A stretch of DNA of 64,000 nt, taken from positions 1 to 64,000 of the forward strand of contig JAYWVB010000036.1 of the NCBI GenBank assembly GCA_039881045.1. The letters run 5' to 3'. Each line of letters starts with the position of its first letter. Within the stretch, counting starts at the first letter, position 1. The notes under the pieces were generated by a model, which had not been told where the DNA came from, searched no databases, and saw nothing but the letters and a program-made list of their open reading frames with translations. Both the position numbers and the translations under genes were made by a program. Below, one piece after another: positions 43,716-55,125 of the stretch. Source of the DNA: Chaetomium olivaceum. Its lineage: Eukaryota; Ascomycota; Sordariomycetes; Sordariales; Chaetomiaceae.

Positions 43716-44214
43716 TTGGACGGAGGTTTCTCTGCCCGATTTGACGGCACGAATTTGTCCATGATTGATGCATGGCGAGAGAATTTGATGGATATACTGG
43801 ATGGATTATAGACGTTTGAGGTGGCCGGGGTTCAATAGTACAGGCATAACCAGTCATATATAAAACACCCGTCGCCGCAGTCAGAAACTTTGGTCGTTCG
43901 ATGACCGTTAATCTGACCGCCACGATACAAAAGTCTGTAGTCGACAGGGCCGGCTATGGTAGGTTTCCAGTTATCACTGGTTCGCGCTGTGATGTTCATG
44001 GAAATATTGCTGGTGGTCTGCCAGTGTAGGTACAAACTTCACTGCAAGAGTGACTAATGGTCATGGTGTTAACAAAACAAGCAGTGTCACTGAAAGCTAA
44101 CCTTCATTCTGTCCACGCAGTTGATTGCATGTATCCATCATCTCTGTTGCCGTGCCTAGAGAAGAACTACCAATCTCCCTCCCCGGCTCCTTGCGCGCCA
44201 TCCCCCCATTAAAC

Positions 44215-44689
44215 CTAGTATTCCATACTTGAGGTTGTAGGATGTGAGTTGGCAGCCGAGCTTTCAATAATGAGCCCCTCCACAAGCTTAACGACGGCGG
44301 TAAATAGCTTCCGATCGAATTCGGCCCTGGCGGCGCCTAGGTTGGTGTTGTGATGGATCTGCCATAGGTAGCGAGATCGAATTAGTGGTAAGGACATCCT
44401 AAGCACCCCCCGAAGCTTGACGAGCATGGCTTGGGCGAGCTCATCAAAGTCGGGGTCTTCGACCTTCGTCGCCAGAGTCGCAACTGGATGGATGGGCTGG
44501 TCAACATCATGATACGGATTTTGAGATTTGGGCGAAGATAGGTATTTCCTGCTTACACGGGTAGATCTGATCGAGGATGCGTGGGTCGCCACGTTTAGGA
44601 TGCTCGTGAGAGGCGGGAGTTGCCTTGGGCGCCAAAGCCTCGAGCGTTTCCCTAGAGTTGTAAACCGGCTTCTTCCGGTTGCGAGGCAT
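44215..44689 (-). CDS. Small hypothetical protein, 133 aa
   Basis: Exon 1 is 44689-44557 and exon 2 is 44483-44215; the 73-nt intron has donor GTAAGC, a TTGAC-type branch point and acceptor ATCCAG. In phase throughout. Starts MPRNRKKPVYNSRETLEALA; the second half is helical and charged (FDELAQAMLVKLRGVLRMSL, FDRKLFTAVVKLVEGLI). No signal peptide, membrane segment or known domain. Function unknown. Confidence 0.6.
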
Positions 44690-45473
44690 CGTTGAAGACA
44701 AAGATGGCCGGAACTTGGGGGCTGAATGTATTTTGTTAATTGTTAAAACTCTTGGGGAATTGTGGGTGGGGGGGCGTGGTTGGTGGATGGTTTTGGAAGT
44801 GAAAATCAAAGTCTGGCAAGAGTGCCTTTAGAAAGACTTTATACTCACCTCAAGGTTGTGGAGCAACATCGGACGAGGGAGCGTCCGGGTGAACAATGGT
44901 TCAGTTCTGTATTCGCTACCGAAGCCGCTGAAACCACTGTTGAACAATGTCCCTGGCTCTGATTACTTGCAGCTTGGCTTCTATCTACAAGACTACGCAG
45001 GTAAACTTGGAGGCAGCGACTTAAGACTTTTCCCGGATTGACTGGTAATTTTTGTCCAGTCTGCTCACATGAAAGTTAGGTAACAAACTGGCTTCTTCGT
45101 GCTATAAATCATAGTTAATGGAAACGGCGTATTACCTACTAGGTAGAGCGCTTCCCGTTTGCACTGACTTTTATGAAATGTCTTAGAGATCTCCCGGACA
45201 GAGGGGAACATCAATCCAGCGTTGTTTCGTAGTACCTATTTACTTACCACTTTATCAGCAATGTGGAAATATGAATAGATAGCAGCTTTTCAATCACAAA
45301 CATCAGGCACTTGTCTTAATAAAGACGAGATATTAAGTTACTTGTCATTTGTGAGATAGGGGAATTGAAACATCAGTGAGCTCCGGGTGATGTCCGATGT
45401 GAGGAATAGCTTGTACATGCAATATGTTTCCTGATATAACCAAGTAAATGGTGTCGCATCAACAGATCAACAA
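44690..45473. other. Intergenic upstream of tRNA
   Basis: No gene supported. TACTAGGTAGAG word near 45137. Confidence 0.55.
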
Positions 45474-45564
45474 GGGCCGCTGGTCTAGTGGTATGATTCT
45501 CGCTTAGGGTTCACCCTACAGCAATGTTTGCGAGAGGTCCCGGGTTCAATCCCCGGGTGGCCCC
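45474..45564 (+). tRNA. tRNA-Pro(AGG) with 19-nt intron
   Basis: Acceptor stem GGGCCGC pairs with GTGGCCC (one G-U), with discriminator C64. D-arm TGGTCTAGTGG, anticodon stem CTCGC/GCGAG, loop TTAGGG(T) with anticodon AGG (A34, inosine in the mature form). T-arm CCGGG-TTCAATC-CCCGG. A 19-nt intron (45510-45528) sits one base 3' of the anticodon, the normal place for nuclear tRNA introns. Internal A and B boxes are present. Confidence 0.93.
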
Positions 45565-45578
45565 GATCTAACCTTTAC

Positions 45579-45583
45579 TTTTT
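45579..45583 (+). terminator. Pol III T5 terminator of tRNA-Pro
   Basis: A run of five T, 15 bases after the tRNA 3' end. Confidence 0.7.
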
Positions 45584-46324
45584 GATCTGGCCATCCCCAG
45601 CAATGAATGCCGTTGTTGTTGTTGTTGTTATGTATGAGGCAAATTGTTATTCCCCTTTTTTCCTATTTTAGTTCATTCTTTTATATAAGTTTGGTATTCG
45701 TTACTCGGAACGGATTTTCTCTTTTAACCCGTAGATAAAGCTCTCGACCACAGCCCGTTTCTCACACCATCCGAGTCCACTTTACCTGTGCAAAATTAAA
45801 GTCATTGAAAGAGGATAATTCCCCTGTAGGTCAGGATACGGTGTATGGTCTAAGCGTTACGTGGGTGTGCTACTAAGTGCAGTGCCCGATATTCGGTTCA
45901 ATGTAGAAGACTGTAATTAGCGATTCGAGTGTTGACAACGACTAAATTCCATCGTGGAGACTTGTCCCGTCCACTCTTGTTATTTCGTTGAGAAGTCTCG
46001 TTTCTTTTCTCAATAACCTATCACACTGTATGCGTTGCTGAAATAAGGTTGGTAATTACCTCGGTACTTTCGAGTTCCGGTGCAAAAGGACTTTAAACTT
46101 TAAGACTTGAGGTTTCCTCAAGATTTGACCGTAGAGTAACACGCAAGTTTGATCGGAAACATGTCATTCAATGACTTGACCAGCACGGCTGGCCCATTCC
46201 AACCAAAGTGAAAAAAGCCAAACGCCCAGCAGGCACTGCCCGCTACGAACACCCGTATGTACATACATGCGCCTGTTTTTACACCCAAACCGGCCCAAAG
46301 CCCAGAACCCCCCCACCCCCCCCA

Positions 46325-46348
46325 CCCCCCCCCCCCCCAAAAAAAAAA
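46325..46348. repeat. C14-A10 homopolymer pair
   Basis: Fourteen C followed directly by ten A, preceded by shorter C runs. Confidence 0.9.
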
Positions 46349-46435
46349 ATCCAACCCGCAGAGAAAAACAAAGCACAAGAAAAGCCGACCGTGATCGCGT
46401 CAGCAACGAGGAAAACCTCCGCCGACATTTACTGC

Positions 46436-47665
46436 CTACGCCTTTGCGGCCGGAGCGGGAGCAGGGACAGGAGCGGGAGCAGCAGCCCCGCCGCCAGAAA
46501 TCAACTGCTGCAGGGCATCAAGCAGAGCGCGGCACGCAGTCCCCGGGCCGCACGGGTCGGCAACGCCAGCACCGGCTCCAGCCCCAGCCCCAGCCCCAGC
46601 ATCGGCACCTTCCCCAGCATTGGCGCCCTCTCCCGCGCCAGCACCGGCATCGGCTCCCTCGCCGGCACCAACACCAGCACCAGCACCAGCCTCACCCTCA
46701 CCCGCACCGCCACCAGCAGCAGCCTCCGGCACAAACACAGCCCACTCGCCGACCATGTTGGAGACGGTCAGCGTCAGCTCGTTCTCTTCGACCTCGAACT
46801 CGAGCTCGCCCTCGCCAAAGACGAAGGCGTTGGCCTCGGTGCAGAAGCGGGCGACTTGGCCGGTGGAGATGTCGAGCGTGCCTGTTTTTGGTTGATAGGT
46901 TAGTGGGGGTGGTTTGGGTCGGGTTGGGGTTTCGAGTTGAGTTGGGGTTTTAAGGGGGGGGGATGGTGATGGTGGTGTGGTAAGTGGTTGGGAGGGGTGT
47001 GTGGTAAGGACGGGTGATATGGAGGTGGAAGGGAAGGGGGTAATGAAGTAGGGGGGGAATGAAGTGAAGCTAGGGTAAAGTGCAACGTTAAGAAGTAAAG
47101 AGAAGAGAGTTGCAACTCACTGCCAGCATTGAGGATGTAGTCAATCTTCTGTAGTGTCAGGTTTTGGGCGCCAGCCGCGCCACCGCCGAGCTCAACAATG
47201 TATGACACGGGCTCGAGCGCGACAAAGCCAGCAGGCGGCGGCGCCGGGTTCGTGTTTTCAGTGACTCTGAGCTGGCGCCCTTCTTGGTTCTGAAACTCAA
47301 CTTCGAAACCACCGTTGGTCTGGCAGCAGGGTTAGAACGGTGAGTTGTTAAACCAAGATTTTATAAGGCCTTACACCAGGAGGGAAGATGGTATCGGTCT
47401 TGATGTTGCCGCCACCCAGCTCAATGACCTCGCCAAACTGGCCCTGTTGCTCAACCTCGTTCCCCTCACCCTCGCCCTCGCCTTCGCCAGCACCAGCACC
47501 CTCTCCTGCTCCGGCTCCAGTTTCGGCAGTGGCAGTTGTTGAAGCGGCAGCGGCGGCGGTTGTGGTTTGGCTACCCCCGGCAACCGCGCTGGCCCCGTTA
47601 GGTGTTGGGAGGGCGAGGACCGAGAGCGCCTGAATGGCGAGAAGGAGACTGCTTGATAGCTTCAT
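46436..47665 (-). CDS. Secreted Ala/Gly/Glu-repeat protein, 311 aa
   Basis: Three exons: 47665-47375, 47319-47121 and 46881-46436, all GT-AG and in phase. Signal peptide 1-19 (MKLSSSLLLAIQALSVLALP). Then a GAGEGAGAGEGEGEGEGNE run, a folded-looking central part (VIELGGGNIKTDTIFPPG, FEVEFQNQEGRQLRV, VSYIVELGGGAAGAQ, VARFCTEANAFVFGEGELEF), then a second Ala/Gly repeat (GAGEGADAGAGAGEGANAGE). The end has ADPCGPGTACRALLDALQQL and Pro/Ala. The repeats look like extended cell-wall or matrix spacers. No catalytic motif. Function unknown. Confidence 0.75.
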
Positions 47666-50197
47666 GATGATTGTTGGTAGTAGTCGGCTTGGGTGTGTAT
47701 GAATGAAGGCTGTCTGTATGTACAAGATGCGTACTTGTAATATGTACTGAAATGAAAGTACCCGAAGGAGTATGAATATCAACAGGGAATGAAAGAAAGG
47801 AAGCCGCCAGGGGTTCAGATAAAAAAAAGGTAAGAAAGGATGATGGGATAGAAGAAGATGGGTACCACCATCAACGCAGATCACGGACAACATTGACTAC
47901 ACTTATACTCACGACTGCCAACCTGGACCAAAGACCCTTTCTGTCGAAACGTTGCCAAGCTGCAGGAGCCACAAGCATGTCAAGACAGTTCCGAGAGACA
48001 TTACCCATAAAAACGTTACCGGCGCGGTCGCTTAGGATGGCGAAGCGACGCTGTGAGCCTGGAACTCCTAAGCCACAAGGTTGGGGGCAGATGGTAGTGC
48101 TTTGCCAAGGCGTCCGTGTCTCGTTGCGGGTTTCGCGCCTTGCTTTTCACCCCTTGATGTATGCTCGCCACCTTGGCTCGCTTCCAGCACTCAACGCCCA
48201 AAGATGAAGACGCTGGGAGGTTGAGTGCGATTGGTGTGGTTCCTAAAAGGGGTTATGTGCCTTCGACGTTGGGAACACGAGATAAACAACACAAGGGCAG
48301 GATGAGTGTAAGCTCCGGCGGGAATTGTGGTCTTCATGGGGAGCGGCCCAAGTGGTAAGTTTAGCCTGGAACTGCCACAACTGACGACAAGCGATGGCCA
48401 TCCCTGTCCCTTGTGAGACCAGTGGAGCCCACTGGACGGTCTTGGCAGGTTTGATACCGTGGTGTGGGCGACTGCGACTTCTTGGCTGGAGGAATCAAGC
48501 TTCACTGATGAGCTTGATTGAGCTTGTCTGATGGATTTGATCTACTGCCAATGTCGTCTGTTTTCTTGGGTTCGGACATCATCCGAACTCCCTGGTTGCT
48601 AACGGCATCTCTGGCGATCTTAGGCCCATCATATGGAGGGATTCCAGAAATAATCTATGGTAAAGCAAGCCCGCGAGTAAGGCTGGGGAAAGGTTGAATG
48701 CATTCGTGCGGAGTCCTGTGTTTCTTACGGGGTTGAACTCGAAAAGTGCCACACTGTGCATGAGTTCTCGGTTTTCTTTTTGCCACCACGAAATGGAGTT
48801 GAACCTGGTACTTCGTACTGAATTAGCATTGCTAATTCATGGGCGCCAATTGAGAAAGAACCTCAGATGGACCCGGATGGGGGACAACTTGAACCCAGGG
48901 CCACATGGTAGGCTGCGAGGCTGCCTCCAGACCCCAGACGGGAGTTTTGTTTGTTTGATGTTTCGTGGTTCTCTTGCCCAATGTGGTTGTGATGGATGAA
49001 GTTCCAGGTTCGGGTGAAGAAGTGGGCCCAGGGGAAGAAGGCACGTCGGAAGGTCTGGTTCGGCTCAACTTGCAATTCACATTGCCCCTGGTTTGGGGCC
49101 ACAATCTTGGCGTCGGTTCGACCTGCCTGGCTAACGTTAAAGGTTGACGACAAGTCCTGCCTCGTTGACATGATTTTCTTGGACATTTCTATCGTTGTTG
49201 TGATAACTTACTGGAGATATTAATGTTAATAGTTTTCTTTTCGTCTCAACTTGACGAAGAAACGCTCAGAATAGCAACACGGTCGAGAACATCAAACCGT
49301 CGGCGGATAACGAGGCTGTTTTTGCATAAATTCCGGTTTCGCAGTTTTCGTCACCAAGTCATTTTCAGCAACTGGTCGCATGCTCAAAAGCCGCCTCTGT
49401 CGTCGACTGCGGAGCCCACCCGGCAGCGGGCGCAGGAACACAGTGACTTTGAGCCTATCACAGCCCACCTTTGCCGATGGCGAACCCCCAATGGCCCCAC
49501 AAAGCTGTTGCATTTTCGGTTTCTCCCCCCTACCCCTTCCCCGAGAGCCGATCGCAGTCTGATCTGCACCCTGCACTCGCAAAATTGAGATGTCGATTCC
49601 CCATTTGCAGTCAAAAAGCACCATGACTGGTTCCCTCGTTCTCGATCCGCCCTGTCTTGGCAGCGTACAGGTGTCTCAGCCGGTTCTTGGCTGACACGCC
49701 CGCGTCTGGGGCAGGTCCCGGAACCAAAGTGTTGCAAAGCGAGAGGATTGGCTCGCATGCCTCGCGCGCCGGTACAGCCGGGTCTCTTCAACACGGAGTG
49801 CCCCTGTGCGACGTTGTTTGCGGATGCTAACTAGGAGTCGATGGGGCAAACGGGGTTGATGGCTGGTGCTGCTGACTGGGACTGAGGCGTCACGCCCTGT
49901 CACGCCCTGTCCCGAGGAGCCGCCGACCTCCGAGAGCAAGTGACTTAATACCCTTCCTTGGCGCCACTGCCTTTGGGCGAAGATCACTGTCTTGTATCTC
50001 TTGTTTCTTCACTTCACTTCTTTTGGACAGGGCAGCTGGTCTGCAATCTCGGCGTTTTGGGTGCTTCTCTCAGGTGTTGGTTATTCGGTTGTGTTCTTGG
50101 TACATACTTTTCTATCGGACAGGCACCGACTTCTCCACCATTGCTTTCCTTGGGTTATTGTACTTGGGGTCCGGGAATCGACAAGGACAACAGCATT
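47666..50197. other. Divergent intergenic, 2.5 kb
   Basis: Between divergent starts. Many overlapping open frames but none with conserved character. Probable long 5' leader before 50198. Confidence 0.5.
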
Positions 50198-51978
50198 ATG
50201 AGGGCAACAGGTCCGACGGAACGCCGCCGCAATCATGCGTGGCTGCAGATGAGGCGTCGAGAGAGACAGTCCGGCCAGCTCGCTCGACGTCAACAGCAAG
50301 ACGACTCCTCGGATGATGGCGATGTCTCGGACGGTAACTCGGACGACGACTCAGTCAACTCGCTCGACTCGCTCGACTCGGTTGACTCGGTTGACTCGCC
50401 TGATTCACTCGATTCACTTGATTCGTCTGATGGCGAAGCCAACCCTCAGCCCACCGAGACACTGAGTCCCGTCATTGCTGGCGCCAAAACGCACCGTTCT
50501 CTTGCTGCCTCCTTGAATGTGCCCCCTTCCGTTTCTGCCTCCGTGACCGCGCAGGCCCGGACGAGAAGGTGGATCCAAAACCTGCCAAGGGCAGAAGAGG
50601 CCGCCGGTGCGACACTTGGGGTGGGCGAGCCGGGTGAGGGGGTCGATGAGGTTGAGGGTGATGAGGGTGATGAGGGTGGTGAGGAGGAGATTGCTTCCGA
50701 GTCGGATGGGATTGAGTCGGATGGGATCGAGTCGGATGGCGTCGAGTCCGACGAGGAGTCAGTCGACGAGACTGCCGCTCCTCCGGCTATCACAACATCT
50801 CCAGCGGCGGGAGGAGCCCCGCCGCCTCCCGCAATCACCTCTGCTGCAGAGACATCGAGCATCAAATCACCCCCACCAATCGCCGACGCCACTAGCTCCT
50901 CGATACGCCAGACTATCTCTACGGCGACATCAAAGAGGGACTCATCGAACGCCCCAGACCCTACAGGGGTACCACCGCAACTGGCTCCGATCGTTGCTCC
51001 ATCGGGAAGTAGCAGCTCAAGCCTCGACGATCTGATAACGTCCTTGGCTATCACTTCGTCGCAAATACCATTGACGTCCGCCACCAGCTCGGTTGCGCCT
51101 ACCGTTCCGGTGACTGGGGCTACACAGTCCGAGGAAGCCCAAGTCGAGCCGCCGCTGAACAGCCAACCCAACGAGCGGGAGCGAGAAGGTCTCGGCATTG
51201 GTGGTGCGTCCAGCAAGCTCAACTCGGGTGCCGTAGCCGGGATCGTCCTCGGAGTACTGGGTACGTCTTTCCGTTTACATCACTCACTGTGCCCCACAGC
51301 TAACATGACGCAGCTTTAGTCGGACTCCTAGCCGGCGCAGCCCTCCTCTGGCGCAAACGCCGCCGCGACCGTGGTCTGCCCTTCTTCCCGGAAACCCGTC
51401 TTCGCCTAGGCGACAATGACAGCGGAGCCCACCCCGGCTCCGTCACCGGACCCCTCCCAGGCAGGGTGGGCGGCCAGAACGCGGCCAAGACCAACACGCA
51501 GATCATGGACGACCTTATGAAAGCCGCCTACGCAACCAACAACGGTGGGAACGATATGCAGGGGGCCTACACCCCCTACAAACCGCAGCAGCAACAACAA
51601 AGCGGCGGCGGCGGCGCCTTCATGGACGAAAAAGCCTACATTTCCCTCGCCGGCCCACCCACACCCGCTACTACTGCACCCGCCCCCCCACCCATGGCAA
51701 TGCCCGCACCCCCACTCCCACCCATGCCCCCCTCGCCGACGCCCACCGCCCAGAAGCCCGTCATGCGCTGGCTCGACGAGGTGCGCACGCCGACCCAGCC
51801 CAACGGGCCCGAGATTCCGCCCACCCCGGCCATGCCCCAGTCCGCCACCATGCCCCAGCCCGTCATGACCATGCCTAGTGGTGGGGGAAGGCCGCTGGAT
51901 CCGCCGAGGCCGGCTTACTACGGGCGGGATACCATGACGACGGATACGACGGGTACTAGCGTGCGTTGGTTTGGTTGA
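50198..51978 (+). CDS. Single-pass membrane protein with Ser-Asp repeats
   Basis: Exons 50198-51260 and 51314-51978 (intron GTACGT...ACGCAG), in phase, 575 aa. No signal peptide at the chosen ATG; the upstream frame is open but has no ATG. The N-terminal half has tandem SLD/SVD units and then SDGIESDGIESDGVESDEE, followed by a Ser/Thr/Pro-rich stalk. The membrane segment spans the splice (LNSGAVAGIVLGVLALVGLL) and is followed by RKRRRDRG, a stop-transfer signal placing the C-terminus inside. The cytosolic tail is Gln/Pro-rich and ends SVRWFG. The layout resembles Mid2/Wsc-type wall sensors, but no WSC domain is present. Confidence 0.7.
50360..50430 (+). repeat. Coding triplet repeat (Ser-Leu/Val-Asp)n
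   Basis: Tandem 9-base units TCG-CTC-GAC and TCG-GTT-GAC with later variants, encoding about eight S-[LVP]-D units. Confidence 0.75.
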
Positions 51979-52294
51979 GAGGTTGAGGAGGGGTGATGCG
52001 GTGCCCGGTGGTTGGTATGTGTCGTTTCGTTTGCGTAGGAAGGGGGATTTGGTGGACGGTTCAGATGTGGCGGCGTGCGGTTGGCGCGCTGTTGGTGAGA
52101 AGGTTTCCTTTGCATTTGGGTGGGAATATAGGTTTAGATGGGTGTGTATGTATAGCCGTTGTATGTATGGAATACAAGACCGATGTATATACGCTTCCCC
52201 TTGTCCGTTCGTGAGTAGGATACATTTTGAGATGAAGCAGCCCACTGCCGAGGCCCACTATTTTACTCTATAGCCTCTATCTCACTGAGTCGTT
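51979..52294. other. Convergent intergenic region
   Basis: 3' flanks of two convergent genes, GT-rich; nothing else seen. Confidence 0.55.
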
Positions 52295-53382
52295 TCACGA
52301 CTTGTACAAGAAGAACGACCCATGAGCTCTCAAGGGAATAATCAGGCCTGGCTCCGAAATCTCGTAGGGCCCGTAGAGCCCACCGATGGCTTGTTGCTGC
52401 AAATTGACACGTCCATCTAGTTTCCTCACCTCACTGTGGCCGCCCTCCTGCCCCAGCCCCAGTATGAGAAAAACGTTGCCCATCCTATCTGCTTTTCCTC
52501 TAACCACGTATGTGCCATCTGCACCCCCCTGACCGTCGACGTAGTTCCCCTTAAACACAATGAAACCTGCGCGGCCGGCACAGTTCTCGTGGGAAAGCGA
52601 ATCAGCTTGCCCTTGCAACTCAACCGTCAGCAGACCTTGCGGGTCTTCTCGGAGCCAAACCGGCCGTAAAGGGAGGCCACCTTCCAGTCCCCCGACCATG
52701 GCGGCCCGCATGGCCGAATTGGCAAAGCCGCGCCGCCGCCGCGGGCTCGTGGCCTGTGCATCGCGCCATGCCGGGTTCACGGGAAGGGGGTGGGCGCCGA
52801 GCAGGAAGCAGGCGTGGATGGTCTCGAGAAACAAGGCCGTCTGCGCGGCAGCCTCGGATCGGGACTGTTCGGCCAGCGCCGCGGGCTCAAATCGCCGTTT
52901 TCAGGGTGGAGCTCCCTTGCCTCGTCCAAGTGAGCACGGGCGGCGTCTTCTTCTGGTACGGTCCCAAACTGGAAGCCAACCTTCTCGCAAAAGGCCATTT
53001 GGATCAGATCCTCTCTGGTGCCAATCCCCGGCGCCCCGTTCTCCTAGCCCGAATCAGTAGGATTTGCTGACATTACACAAAAATGCTGCTAACAAGGGCA
53101 CTATAAAATAGTGAAGCCAGTACCTCACTCCTCCCACGCCAACACCCTCAACGTCTTGCCTGTCCAAGCTACGCCGTCCGCATCTGCCGAAATTTCCCCT
53201 ATCAAAGCGTACGCCATGAAGATGGTTGCCGTGCCACGAGAACCAATACTCCGCCGCGGGCCGCGCATGGTGGCGCTGAGGCTAGTACGGTCGTGCTCGA
53301 GACGCGTCAAGCTAACGCACAATCCCATAATACCCCCACACAATTGCCAGTAGTTATTTTGAGGGACTAGAGTTTGGTCCAT
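52295..53382 (-). CDS. Hypothetical protein, divergent from amidohydrolase, breaks
   Basis: Exon 1 is 53382-53129 (MDQTLVPQNNYWQLCGGIMG to VLAWEE) with a GTGAGG donor. Exon 2 starts about 53043 (acceptor GGCTAG) and ends at 52295. About 334 aa. Recognisable stretches: GAPGIGTREDLIQMAFCEKV, SEAAAQTALFLETIHACFLL, ENCAGRAGFIVFKGNYVDGQ, LIIPLRAHGSFFLYKS. No known domain. One base seems missing at AAA 52889-52891 (TTT on the coding strand), and the exon junction also needs one more G to read EEENGAPG. Its start lies 226 bases from the amidohydrolase start, so they probably share a promoter. Confidence 0.55.
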
Positions 53383-53608
53383 GGGCAATCTTATGACGCC
53401 GGTTGAGGTAACCGTGGACAGGGGATCCCATGGGACGAAGGGTTTCTTGCAGCGCCGAGAGGGCGTATTATTTGCTGTGCCCCCCCACTGCGACAGCGGG
53501 AAGCCGACAAGCTTCAACAATGTCAGCCGCTCAGAGAAGCTTAAGATCGCGAATCCCGGCGTCGGTGATAATTTTCTGCCCGTGGATCTCACCACTCTGA
53601 AGCCCAAA

Positions 53609-55125
53609 ATGAGGCTCTTCAACACCATCGTCACCATCCTCCCCGTCCTCCTCACGGCTGTGAGCGCGGGGTCCATCCTTTTCAAGGGGGGGACAGTAGT
53701 TGCCTTCAACAAGCAAACCCAGGGGCTGCGAGTCATCCGCAATGGCGCCGTCCTCGTCGAAGAGGACCGCATCACCGGCGTGTTCGACTCTCCGCCCTCA
53801 GGAACTCCCAGAGGGACCGAGGTGGTCGACATCACGGGAAAGATCCTCACCCCCGGCTTCATCGATACGCACCGTCACGGCTGGCAGACCGCCTTCAAGA
53901 CTATGGCCTCCAACACCACGCTGATTGAATTCTTTGGTCGCTACAGCTCCTTCGTCGCCCCCTTTTTCTGGAACGCAACCGACGTCTACGACAGCCAGCT
54001 TGCCGGCCTGTACGAGGCCCTAAACGCCGGCGTCACCTCCTCTCTCGACCACGCCACCGCAACGTGGTCCAAGGACGCCGCCGAGGCCGGTCTCAACGCC
54101 TCCATCGACAGCGGCGCCCGCGTCTTCTACGGTTTCAGCTTCGCCAACATCAGCGGCGTCATCACCGTAGAGCAGCTCTACCCCGTCTTCCGCGACCTCG
54201 CCAAGGAGCCCGCCCTCAAGAAATCCCCCACCCACCCCTCGGCATCGCCTACGACGGCTGGGGCCCCAACCCCAACGTCCCCGAGATCGACAAGATCATG
54301 GCCCTCGCCAAGGAGCTCAACGTCTCCGTCATCACCACCCACTCCCTCCAAGGCCCCTGGGGCTTCAACAACTCCCCCGAGGACATCCACGCCCTCAACT
54401 ACCTCAACATCTCTATCCCCATCGTCTTCTCCCACGCCTCCTTCCTCACCCCGACCGGCGCCGACCTCCTCCGCTCCACCAACCAGTACATCTCCATCAC
54501 CCCCGAGTCTGAAATGCACTACGGCCAGGGACACCCAGTTTCGTACAACATCCAGGACCAAGCCTCCCTGGGCATCGACACCCACATCACCTTCAGCACC
54601 GACATGCTCACGCAGAGTCGCATCTGGCTGCAGCAGACGCGCTACGAGCGGTACCTCGACGTCCTCGCGCAGACCAAACTCCCCGGTTCCAACCCCATGT
54701 CCGCAGAGCAGGCCTTTATCCTAGCCACCCGCTCTGGCGCCCTCGCTCTCCGACGGGATGACCTCGGTGCCATCTTCATGGGCGCCAAGGCCGATCTCGT
54801 CATCTTTGACGGTAACTCCCCCGCCCTCCTCGGCTGGGTGGACCCCGTTGCCGCTGTCATCCTACACGCTAGCGTCGGAGATATTGAGGGTGTCCTCGTG
54901 GATGGTAAGTGGGTTAAGAAAGCGGGAAAGATTGTCGCCAAGGGGTGGCCCAAGGCGAGGGAGAGGTTTTTGGCGTCAGCGAAGAAATTGCAGGCGATCT
55001 GGAGGGAGATGCCGCTGCCGGCGCCGCCGGCGGAGTTTAATGGGAACTCCGTGGTGGATCCGGTTAGGGTTGATACGTTGAGGGGACCGGGGGATGGGTA
55101 TGGGTATGGGCATGTTCATATTTAG
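53609..55125 (+). CDS. Secreted or ER amidohydrolase, one break
   Basis: Single exon, about 505 aa after correction. Signal peptide 1-20 (MRLFNTIVTILPVLLTAVSA). Metal-dependent amidohydrolase fold of the TRZ/ATZ-guanine-deaminase type: HxH at 88-90 in GFIDTHRHGWQ, then SSLDHATATWS, ITTHSLQGPWGF, IVFSHASFL, Asp in FSTDMLTQSR, and the C-terminal GAIFMGAKADLVIFDGNSP of the composite beta-sandwich. The family deaminates or hydrolyses cyclic amides or purine-like rings; the substrate here is unknown. The frame breaks at the C run 54235-54238; one more C joins KKSPTHP to LGIAYDGWGPN. A signal peptide on this family is unusual outside fungi. Confidence 0.8.

Larger units (their letters stand above)
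42446..44214. other. Intergenic with possible gene relic
   Basis: No intact gene. A possible decayed Cys-rich secreted-protein gene lies at about 43387-43715. Confidence 0.45.
45565..46435. other. Intergenic, simple repeats
   Basis: Contains (GTT)6 at 45612-45629 and a C14-A10 tract at 46325-46348. No gene. Confidence 0.6.

Noticed and set aside
46208..46953. Two overlapping plus-strand open frames of about 230 aa
   Set aside because: They are Ser/Pro/His-rich shadows of the Ala/Gly repeat exon of the minus-strand secreted protein.
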